This document shows, one piece after another, positions 14,815 through 21,628 of a DNA stretch of 23,141 bases. The DNA is from a virus. How positions within the stretch are numbered: position 1 is the first letter of the stretch; the number at the start of each line of letters is the position of its first letter. A program made the translations under genes and the position numbers. The notes under the pieces were generated by a model. It was not told the DNA's origin, did no database searches, and worked only from the letters and a program-made list of their open reading frames with translations. The stretch spans positions 1 to 23,141 of IMG/VR virus record IMGVR_UViG_3300037882_001884. One strand, 5' to 3'.

Positions 14815-14817
14815 ATT

Positions 14818-15105
14818 TTACCATTTATTTAATGGACATTTTTCGTCCGTTACTAAAGTTTTTTGATTTACGGGACAACCACACGCGTCGCAATATACCG
14901 CGTCTATTTCGTGCGCGTTTCCGTTTACTAATTTTAAGAATGAACTGTATTTGCCCCGTTCGCAAATACTGCCACCAGTACCCGACGTTGCACAAATATT
15001 CAAACGTTCGGTTGAACGGATTTTGGTTTCCAAATCAACGGTAAAAAGTCCGACCGACTTTCCCCAACCGTCCAATATATGTTCCGCTTTTTTAAGTATT
15101 GACAT
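14818..15105 (-). CDS. Small Cys-rich zinc-ribbon-like protein (CxxCGCP...CPxxKW)
   Basis: A 95-residue protein. Cysteines at about residues 38, 48, 71, 74, 76 and 89 include the compact CDACGCP and the terminal CPLNKW. The arrangement fits a zinc ribbon, and C-terminal CPLxKW endings occur in small virion-associated proteins of many phages (general knowledge). It lies between the connector and the fibre-like gene, with short gaps. A structural or assembly role is likely; the exact function is unknown. Confidence 0.65.
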   Translation of the reverse strand: MSILKKAEHILDGWGKSVGLFTVDLETKIRSTERLNICATSGTGGSICERGKYSSFLKLVNGNAHEIDAVYCDACGCPVNQKTLVTDEKCPLNKW

Positions 15106-15112
15106 ATATAAA

Positions 15113-15895
15113 TTATTCAGGTTCTATACATTCGCCAAGTTCGGTAATAAATCCGTCCTGTACGATTTCGGTTAATATTTGGTTCATACAATCAGTACAG
15201 TTGCCCGTACTTTTTGCGGTATGTTTTGACGGGAAAACCCAATCCGTTTTCCGACCAATTGCGATTCCGTCGTCGTTACATTCGCAATGTCTTTTATACA
15301 ATGGATAATCGGATTTTCTTTTGCAAATCCAAGCGTGCATACGGGCCGCCAAAGGGTCGATTCTATCTTGCAACTGAATGTCCAATTTGAATTTTATGTC
15401 CTTATAGTCGCCTGTAACCGAACCGCCCGCGCTTCCACCGATAACTTCGGGATTGTTTTTTTGTTGCCCTGCCCCGGTATGCCTTAACCAACTGGGAACG
15501 GTCGTCAATAAGTCCACCGATTCCGCTGTTAATTTCCAAAGGAACATTTCCCAAAGTAAAACCAATTTAGGGTCGGTTATAAATTCAATAGCGTTGATAT
15601 ACATTCCGACTTTTAATTCATTAGACGGCAAAGGATTTAACCCTTCCAACGCACGGTCGGCGTTTATGTCCGCCAATAATTGCGATTGATTACTTGATGT
15701 AACGCGCAAATTTTTTTTCTCGATTAAGCTATAATAAAAATCGTCGCCCAACGCTGGCGCGATAATTCGTTCTTCAGCGTTTATAATTGAGTTAAGTATC
15801 AACCGGGCGTCGGTTTGTTTATCCGACGCAATGTGAAATATTACTTCGTCCGGGGTAATCAATACCGGCCGGTTTGTTCTATTTATTCTGCGCAT
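15113..15895 (-). CDS. Head-tail connector/adaptor candidate
   Basis: A 260-residue protein overlapping the portal stop by 17 bases. The N-terminus LITPDEVIFHIASDKQ, then INAEERIIAPALGDDFY and an all-helical middle, matches the pattern of head-completion adaptors that follow portal genes in Bacteroidota phages. The C-terminal section is unusual in carrying several Cys (RHCECND, NCTDCMNQ), which might bind metal or form disulfides. Directly after the portal is the expected place for an adaptor. Confidence 0.65.
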   Translation of the reverse strand: MRRINRTNRPVLITPDEVIFHIASDKQTDARLILNSIINAEERIIAPALGDDFYYSLIEKKNLRVTSSNQSQLLADINADRALEGLNPLPSNELKVGMYINAIEFITDPKLVLLWEMFLWKLTAESVDLLTTVPSWLRHTGAGQQKNNPEVIGGSAGGSVTGDYKDIKFKLDIQLQDRIDPLAARMHAWICKRKSDYPLYKRHCECNDDGIAIGRKTDWVFPSKHTAKSTGNCTDCMNQILTEIVQDGFITELGECIEPE

Positions 15896-17252
15896 CGCTA
15901 AATAAGTTTAATTGTGTTGAACTCTTAATCGTTTGTTTGCCCGTTTCGTCGCCTGTAGGTTCATAACCCAACGCGTCGCGACCTTCGTCCTTGGTCAATA
16001 CCGCGTTTATATCAATATCGTTTGCAATACCTAAAGCCGGTATATTATCGATCATAAATTCTAATTCGCCAAAATCATTTCCAAGCCATTTTCCCGCTTC
16101 TAACATTGCGGGTTGCAAAAATTTTTCTAAAATATAACTTTGTTCGGGACCAATTACTGTGTTCATTTTGGTTTCGTAAATTTCGCGGATTTGTTTTCCC
16201 GACGAACCCAATCCCGACGCCGTCGGATCAATTAATATTTTTGACCATTCGTTTGACATAAATATTTTTTCCTCGATACGTTTGTCACCTGCAACATAAT
16301 TAAAATCTTTGTTTTGGTCGAATGGAATAATTTTTGAATTTTCGATTCCGTCTTCAGAGCTTAATATTACAAATTTACCTCGATTTCCGTCGCCCGAATG
16401 TCCGACCGTAATTTCCCGACTTAGCTTTTTACTTTCGTCGTCCGTCATATTACCCTGTAACATAATAACCCCGCCAATAACCAAATTATTATCGAACATA
16501 TCCAAGTTAAACCTGGCGCCTTTATATTCCAAAATTTGTTGGGGTAAACAAGCTACATTGGAAGGCAATCCATAATAATCGTAACCGCTTATTTTATGCT
16601 TTATATGAATAACAATTCGTTCCGTTTTATCATCCAACTTTGCCCACTTCTGCAACGGGTCGCCGTTGTAAATTGGTAGTTCGATAACATCGTCTTTATT
16701 ACCCATTGTCCAAACTCCTTTTTTACGAAACAATTTTGAAATCAAAACCGTGTCCGGATAATCGTCGTCGTCGTCCGGCATATTTAAACGGCAATCGATA
16801 TAATTCCGAACAAATATTTTTAAATATTTTGATTTTCCAACGCTCAAACGAACCAATTCAATAAAACAATTACCCGATGAATAATAGTTGTTGAATATTT
16901 GTTTAATGATTTCATTTAACGATTCGCCTTTTTTATTAACCGAACGCGCCCACACCTTAAATTCTTTATGTTCGGCTTTGTCCTTAATCATAAGGCCACG
17001 ACCAATTGAATATTTTGTTTTAGAATTAACGCAAGCGAAATTCGTCGGACTTAATAAACCCGCTTCCAACAAAGTATTAAAAAAGTTGTCGCCATTATCA
17101 AAAAAAGGGACGTATTGACGCCCCTTTTTTATTTGGAACCCGTTTCCGTTTGTTTCCAATGGAATAGGGGTTTTTGAATCTAATTTGGCAGCGTTTACCA
17201 CCACGGATTTACGATTAACCGCTGTCGGCTTGTTGTCGATATTTTGTTCCAT
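15879..17252 (-). CDS. Phage portal protein
   Basis: A 457-residue protein with the general portal layout. The helical and strand segments around NSKTKYSIGRGLMI (about residues 78-91), the ring-domain part IFVRNYIDCRLNMPDDDD, and SGYDYYGLPSNVACLPQQIL (typical portal YGLP motif) are followed by an ILEKFLQPAMLEAG region near the C-terminus. It forms the dodecameric DNA gate at the capsid vertex. It lies downstream of the capsid gene instead of upstream, and is followed by the connector. The last residues, STQLNLFSDAQNK, happen to resemble a clamp-binding motif; this is probably chance. Confidence 0.85.
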   Translation of the reverse strand: MEQNIDNKPTAVNRKSVVVNAAKLDSKTPIPLETNGNGFQIKKGRQYVPFFDNGDNFFNTLLEAGLLSPTNFACVNSKTKYSIGRGLMIKDKAEHKEFKVWARSVNKKGESLNEIIKQIFNNYYSSGNCFIELVRLSVGKSKYLKIFVRNYIDCRLNMPDDDDDYPDTVLISKLFRKKGVWTMGNKDDVIELPIYNGDPLQKWAKLDDKTERIVIHIKHKISGYDYYGLPSNVACLPQQILEYKGARFNLDMFDNNLVIGGVIMLQGNMTDDESKKLSREITVGHSGDGNRGKFVILSSEDGIENSKIIPFDQNKDFNYVAGDKRIEEKIFMSNEWSKILIDPTASGLGSSGKQIREIYETKMNTVIGPEQSYILEKFLQPAMLEAGKWLGNDFGELEFMIDNIPALGIANDIDINAVLTKDEGRDALGYEPTGDETGKQTIKSSTQLNLFSDAQNK

Positions 17253-17281
17253 TCGTTGCCACGTTTTTGAAAACTAAAAAA

Positions 17282-17584
17282 TTATTTTTTGTCCTTATCG
17301 TCCTTACTGGGTTTTGTTTCCCCGACGTCCGTTTTGGGTTGTTCCGTTGTCGCTGGCGTTGTCGTTTGTGGTTCATGTTCGGCCATAAACAAATCGCCTT
17401 CATATTCCTTTATAGCTTCCGCCGTTGGCAATTCCTCAAACAAATTCAACAAACTTTCGTCGTTGCTTTCAATTGCGGTTTTTGCTAAAATATGAATGTC
17501 GGTTCTTATGCTTAACGGAAGTCCACTATTATTGTAACCGATACGCGTGTCAGCGAACTCCTTTTTTATTTTTAATCCTTTCAT
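17282..17584 (-). CDS. Small acidic protein with Lys/Thr-rich tail
   Basis: A 100-residue protein. The first 55 residues are helical (TDIHILAKTAIESNDESLLN), and the remainder is a low-complexity Thr/Pro/Lys tail (ATTEQPKTDVGETKPSKDD). No family is recognised. Its position between the second Gly-rich protein and the portal suggests a head-assembly or portal-associated function (inference). A 32-base AT-rich spacer separates it from the upstream gene. Confidence 0.65.
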   Translation of the reverse strand: MKGLKIKKEFADTRIGYNNSGLPLSIRTDIHILAKTAIESNDESLLNLFEELPTAEAIKEYEGDLFMAEHEPQTTTPATTEQPKTDVGETKPSKDDKDKK

Positions 17585-17616
17585 TTTACAAATGTAATTT
17601 AATTTAATTAAAAATA

Positions 17617-18438
17617 TTATTGGAACGCTAATATTGCGGGAACACCACCGGTGAACTCAAATAATGGACGCGTAAAGTCGCCGGCCAAAGTAACGTCCGC
17701 GCCGTTAAAGTCTTCATACTTTTTACCACTTCCGCCTTTTGAACTCATTTTGATTTTGAAACGGCGTTGTTCCACATTGCCGACAAATTTTTCACCCATA
17801 ACCATAACTTTAGAATTGTTTAATTCAAAAATTACGCCTAATCCGCAACAACAGCCCGCTTGGCTTAAGCTCGCTAAATAGTTGGTTAAATCTTGTCCGA
17901 TATTTAATATTTGCCCTACTAAAGTATGACTATATTTTGTTGAACAAGTATCCGCTGAAGGGTTATCGAATGTATATTCGCCCGTGTTTTCGTAAAAACT
18001 AAACGGATACATACGCGCGCCGCCAGCCAATGTTGCGCCCGAAGTTGATAATTGCGCCGTTGGCGGTGTTGTATAACCCGAACCACCCGAAGTAACTGTT
18101 ACGGAAACGATAACGCCACCCACTACATTAGCAACCCCCGAAGCTCCCGTACCACCACCACCGGTAAATGTTAAAGGAATAGTAGCAAAAGGATAATTAG
18201 TTCCACCAGATGTTACGGGAACGCTTGTAACAACATTACCGACCGTTATTACGGTTCCAAATGTTGCTGACGATCCAACGCGTAAACCAATGGTTGAATA
18301 TCCAGTCGGTTGCCCTTGGGCGTTATTGGCTCCAGCCGTAAAATTGAAATCGTTCGGGTCGAATATCCAACCGCGATTCACGCCACCCACCGTTGTTGTA
18401 CACGGTGCGCTATAATTATTTAATGAAATACAAAGCAT
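17617..18438 (-). CDS. Gly-rich two-repeat structural protein B (candidate decoration or head/tail protein)
   Basis: A 273-residue protein. Residues about 65-135 contain two tandem beta units of the form VTSGGxxY...PxxxxxTGGGGTGA..., the module also present in the protein at 19502-20131. The regions on both sides are different: an N-terminal segment (PCTTTVGGVNRGWIFDPND), a CCC cluster (QAGCCCGLGV, about residue 195) and a C-terminal half rich in Phe and Lys (GEKFVGNVEQRRFKIKM). Following the capsid gene by 30 bases, it is likely a virion protein. Exact role unknown. Confidence 0.65.
   Translation of the reverse strand: MLCISLNNYSAPCTTTVGGVNRGWIFDPNDFNFTAGANNAQGQPTGYSTIGLRVGSSATFGTVITVGNVVTSVPVTSGGTNYPFATIPLTFTGGGGTGASGVANVVGGVIVSVTVTSGGSGYTTPPTAQLSTSGATLAGGARMYPFSFYENTGEYTFDNPSADTCSTKYSHTLVGQILNIGQDLTNYLASLSQAGCCCGLGVIFELNNSKVMVMGEKFVGNVEQRRFKIKMSSKGGSGKKYEDFNGADVTLAGDFTRPLFEFTGGVPAILAFQ
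18034..18246 (-). repeat. Gly-rich two-unit repeat module (copy in protein B)
   Basis: Encodes two tandem units, the second with SGGSGYTTPPTAQL. It aligns in protein sequence with the module at 19667-19879, including TGGGGTGA in the first unit. Boundaries are approximate. Confidence 0.6.
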
Positions 18439-18467
18439 TGTATATAAAATTTTTAAGTGTTTACAAA

Positions 18468-19472
18468 TTAATTAATTGCCGTTGTTGCGATAACAATATG
18501 TTCCGGCAAAGCGATTTGAGTTCCCGCCTTTGCCGCCGCGTAATATTTCCATTCCATATTGTCGTCGCTGTACCAAACGCGGAACGCTTCGTTACGCTTA
18601 GGACCAACGCCGTAATTCTTATCCGTACCAAAAACAAAGTTTCCGCGAATTGTAAGGATAACAGCGTTTGCAGCAACACCACCGTTAAGTAATGTCATTA
18701 TTGGCCCCCAAATTGGCTCAACTAATACAGGAATACCCTTATAAAACAATTGTGAAAATCCGTTTTGGAATTGCGACGCGGGACCGGTACCGGTTGCGAT
18801 TAAATAATCTTCGTAAGCGTCAGCAATTTCTTGGCTTACATAGAATGCTTTAATATTCGTAGGCAAAGAACGCATTAACGGACTTTGTTTACCATACGCC
18901 CACTTAAGGTAGTTCAACGCGTCGTTTGCGCTTACAGCTCCCGGATTAATCGTTGCCGTTTGGCCAGCGGGAATAACGCCGCTTGCAATGTAACGTGAAA
19001 TCCATTTGAAAACGCCGTCGAATACATTCCAACTCCACACGCCAGTTTGATCGCCCGGACGGGTAATGTTACCAAAGTAACAATTCGAAGCCATATCCTT
19101 TGCAATCAATTTATAAAACCAATTAAGAACATAGTCGCGGAACTTTTGGGATTCTTGTTCGAAGTCCTCCAAACAACCCGTGTAAAATTCCTCGTCGCAA
19201 CTTTTTGTTGCGCCGTAAATTTTATCGACTTCTATTTGGCGCAATTCGCCACGCGCTACTGGCGACCAAACAATATCACAAGACGCGTCGCGACGCTTTA
19301 AGATATTGCCACCGCCTAATATATCAATGACGGTTCTTTTGCTCGATATATCGTCCATAACGGACCATTCGCCAAGCGTTCCTAAATAATTTCCGTTGTC
19401 TATTAAATCGGAAAAATGTGGGCGTACCATTACTTCGTAATACGCTTGACTACTCACTACTAATTTTTGCAT
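18468..19472 (-). CDS. Major capsid protein (HK97-fold type)
   Basis: A 334-residue protein. The overall pattern fits Bacteroidota phage capsid proteins: helix-rich N-terminal third (KLVVSSQAYYEVMVRPHF), a spine-helix-like region (FEQESQKFRDYVLNWFYKL, about residues 103-121), then a beta-rich C-terminal half with VFGTDKNYGVGPK and a final KAGTQIALPEHIVIA. Immediately upstream is a spacer repeated in front of the neighbouring Gly-rich gene. The protease/scaffold gene lies two genes upstream and the portal three genes downstream. No N-terminal propeptide is obvious. Confidence 0.8.
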   Translation of the reverse strand: MQKLVVSSQAYYEVMVRPHFSDLIDNGNYLGTLGEWSVMDDISSKRTVIDILGGGNILKRRDASCDIVWSPVARGELRQIEVDKIYGATKSCDEEFYTGCLEDFEQESQKFRDYVLNWFYKLIAKDMASNCYFGNITRPGDQTGVWSWNVFDGVFKWISRYIASGVIPAGQTATINPGAVSANDALNYLKWAYGKQSPLMRSLPTNIKAFYVSQEIADAYEDYLIATGTGPASQFQNGFSQLFYKGIPVLVEPIWGPIMTLLNGGVAANAVILTIRGNFVFGTDKNYGVGPKRNEAFRVWYSDDNMEWKYYAAAKAGTQIALPEHIVIATTAIN

Positions 19473-19473
19473 T

Positions 19474-19495
19474 TTTTATAAAAATTTTAAGGTTA
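19474..19495 (-). repeat. 22-base leader repeat upstream of the capsid gene
   Basis: Matches 21 of 22 bases of 20132-20153. It ends one base before the capsid ATG and includes the core TTTTATAAAA; no Shine-Dalgarno sequence is present. Probably a translation-enhancing leader. Confidence 0.65.
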
Positions 19496-19501
19496 TGAAA
19501 A

Positions 19502-20131
19502 TTAATTATTACCCGGGTTTACATTATCCCCTTGTTCGTTTACATTACTCAAAGTACCGGTTAAAGATGTCATTCCGATATTACTTTGACTTAAATCCGC
19601 TTTACAGCCACCATTACTTACAACGGTTGCTTTAATACATAAACCCGCTGGGTCTAATCCGACAATATTAACCGTTGCCGAAGTTGTATTCAATGTAACC
19701 GTTGGTGCTGAAACGTAACCCGTACCGCCCGAAACAATGGTAATTGATACTAACTGACCCGCCGCGTTTACATTGGCCGTCGCCGTTGCGCCTGTACCGC
19801 CACCGCCGGTAATTACAACTGAAGGTGGGGCCGTATAACCCGAACCGCCACCCGTTACTGGGATAGTAAGAACCGCACCACCTCCGAACGTTGCCGTTCC
19901 TAATGTTGCGCCCGAACCCGCGCCAGTCAAACGCGCCAAACGTTCGCGTCCGTTTTTATCATAAACCGCAACAAGTACAGCGTTTAAGCCGTCCCCCGCG
20001 TCAAATGTTGTTGATTGAGTAATCACGGCGGTACTTGTACCAACCGCATAATTTACAACGGGATTAAACGCGTTGCAACTGCAACCACCGCAAAGGTTGT
20101 TGACTAAATTGTCGTTATTAAATGCCTTCAT
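19502..20131 (-). CDS. Gly-rich two-repeat structural protein A
   Basis: A 209-residue protein. An N-terminal Cys cluster (LCGGCSCNAF, about residues 13-22) is followed by a beta-rich part and two tandem Gly-rich units at about residues 85-155 (VTGGGSGYTAPPSV, TGGGGTGATATANV, SGGTGYVSAPTVTL). The C-terminus is Asn/Gly-rich. The module is shared with the protein at 17617-18438. It sits directly upstream of the capsid gene, so a head decoration or fibre function is plausible; no homologue is named. Confidence 0.65.
   Translation of the reverse strand: MKAFNNDNLVNNLCGGCSCNAFNPVVNYAVGTSTAVITQSTTFDAGDGLNAVLVAVYDKNGRERLARLTGAGSGATLGTATFGGGAVLTIPVTGGGSGYTAPPSVVITGGGGTGATATANVNAAGQLVSITIVSGGTGYVSAPTVTLNTTSATVNIVGLDPAGLCIKATVVSNGGCKADLSQSNIGMTSLTGTLSNVNEQGDNVNPGNN
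19667..19879 (-). repeat. Gly-rich two-unit repeat module (copy in protein A)
   Basis: Encodes two tandem GGxGYxxxPxV units separated by TGGGGTGATATANV. It aligns with the module at 18034-18246. Boundaries are approximate. Confidence 0.6.
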
Positions 20132-20153
20132 TTTTATAAAACTTTTAAGGTTA
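20132..20153 (-). repeat. 22-base leader repeat upstream of protein A
   Basis: Matches 21 of 22 bases of the leader at 19474-19495 and abuts the ATG at 20131. A weaker version precedes the gene starting at 18438. Confidence 0.65.
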
Positions 20154-20158
20154 AAAAA

Positions 20159-21334
20159 TTATTCAGTTGTTGAAACATTACCGTTTGTAAATCCGATTCC
20201 GTCAATATCAAAACGGTTGTCCTTGCTATCGCTTTTTTCTTTTTTGCGATTAGCTGGCTTAGTACCGTTTGCGATTGTTTCCTTTACCGAATCCAATTCG
20301 GATTCCAATTCGGTAACAGATTGGTTTGTCGCCAAATCTTTAAGCGCGTCGGCCGTAACGAAATTTTTAATATCGTCAGCCTTAACGTAATTCTTTAGCG
20401 CATCCGCAACTGCATTTGAAACGGTTGTCGGTAAATCCTTTGTTGCATTCGTTACGGCGTCGTTTACCGCGTTTTCCACGCTGTCGTTTAACGCCTTAAT
20501 TTCCGCTTCAATGGACGTTGCCAATGTGTTTAATACGCCTGTCGTTTTATCGTCGGCGTTTGTTTTAACTCCTAAGTCGTTAAGAGCTTTATCGACCGCG
20601 TTCTTAATCGCGTTCGCTAATTTTTGTGGATCAAACTTCATGTCCGAAAAATTTTTGAAATTATTTACAATATTGTTATACTTATCCAACACTTCCGTAT
20701 TGTTAAAAAGCCAATTTTTTTTGTCGATTGCGTTCGTATATTCCAACGCCGCTTCAACATTTTTAACGAATCCATTTTCCGCCGCTTCGGTCCCCGTGTA
20801 CCACGTTTCCCTATTCATTAAGTCCTTAACGTCGTCCACCTTTTTACCAGTTGCATTTGCGTAAAAATTCGCAATCGTATCATTGAATTTTTTTAATGTA
20901 TTCAATTGCGATTCGCATTCCGTAACGGTTCCAAAAGTCCAACCGCTTACTTCGTGAATCATAAAAAATGAGTTCGCCGAAATAGTCGAATTTTTACCCG
21001 ACATTAAAATATAAGTTGCTGCAGAAGCTATTATACCGCGTCCGTATGTATTAACCGAATACCCTTTATTTTGTAATGAGATAAAATAGTCGTGAATAGC
21101 CATAGCTTCAGTAACCTGTCCGCCGCCCGAATTGATGTAAACATTAATAGTTTGAACATTTGCCGCGTCGATTTGTTCGCGAATTTTTTTGAATGATGTC
21201 GCCGTGTCGTCGTTCCACCATTCTTTATAAATGTTTTCGGTTGCTGCATCGACTATGTCCCCATCAATATACAAATCAATTACACCAGCGTTTGCCGTGT
21301 TTAATTGATAGTTAAAAAATGGAACTTTATTCAT
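20159..21334 (-). CDS. ClpP-type (S14) prohead protease fused to a scaffold-like domain
   Basis: A 391-residue protein. The N-terminal half (about residues 1-200) is a ClpP-like serine protease: oxyanion region INSGGGQV (about 67-74), catalytic Ser in IIASAATYILMSG (Ser about 104), catalytic His in FFMIHEVSG (His about 127), and the later WYTGTEAAENGFV segment. The C-terminal half (about 230-375) is Ala/Asp/Lys-rich and helical (LANAIKNAVDKALNDLG, NAVNDAVTNATKDLP), as expected for scaffolding. No separate scaffold gene is visible before the capsid gene. An in-frame ATG at 20641 (residue 232) begins the scaffold-like half. It would process and shape the prohead. Confidence 0.85.
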   Translation of the reverse strand: MNKVPFFNYQLNTANAGVIDLYIDGDIVDAATENIYKEWWNDDTATSFKKIREQIDAANVQTINVYINSGGGQVTEAMAIHDYFISLQNKGYSVNTYGRGIIASAATYILMSGKNSTISANSFFMIHEVSGWTFGTVTECESQLNTLKKFNDTIANFYANATGKKVDDVKDLMNRETWYTGTEAAENGFVKNVEAALEYTNAIDKKNWLFNNTEVLDKYNNIVNNFKNFSDMKFDPQKLANAIKNAVDKALNDLGVKTNADDKTTGVLNTLATSIEAEIKALNDSVENAVNDAVTNATKDLPTTVSNAVADALKNYVKADDIKNFVTADALKDLATNQSVTELESELDSVKETIANGTKPANRKKEKSDSKDNRFDIDGIGFTNGNVSTTE

Positions 21335-21370
21335 TACACAACAAAGATTGCAATAAATTTTTTTATAAAA

Positions 21371-21628
21371 TTACTTTTTTGGTTTATCCGTCTGTAAATT
21401 TTGGACGGATTTGTCCGGGCATTTTTGCGCAATTGCAAAAACGGTTGATTTACCAATCTTTAATTTAAGTCCAATTTGTCCAAGCGATAAACCTTTTTGT
21501 AATGAAAAACAAATAAATAATTGTCGCTTATTAATACCAGCCATTTTACAAAACAATTCAAAATCCGCCAACGCTAATTCGTGGATTTTGTTTTCAAATT
21601 CGACCAAGTTTACTTCCCCGTATTTCAT
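21371..21628 (-). CDS. Small helix-turn-helix protein
   Basis: An 85-residue protein beginning with a TAATG overlap on the tape-measure stop. A helix-turn-helix-like region is visible at about residues 38-70 (QLFICFSLQKG, LSLGQIGLKLKIGKSTVFAI). The C-terminus is Lys-rich. DNA binding is likely; it could be a late regulator or a small-terminase-like DNA-recognition protein, but it lacks the length and features to decide. It is followed by the protease after a 36-base gap. Confidence 0.65.
   Translation of the reverse strand: MKYGEVNLVEFENKIHELALADFELFCKMAGINKRQLFICFSLQKGLSLGQIGLKLKIGKSTVFAIAQKCPDKSVQNLQTDKPKK

Noticed and set aside
15879-15930. Clamp-binding motif QLNLF at the end of the portal
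   Set aside because: The portal has no replication role and the tail is low-complexity, so the match is probably chance.
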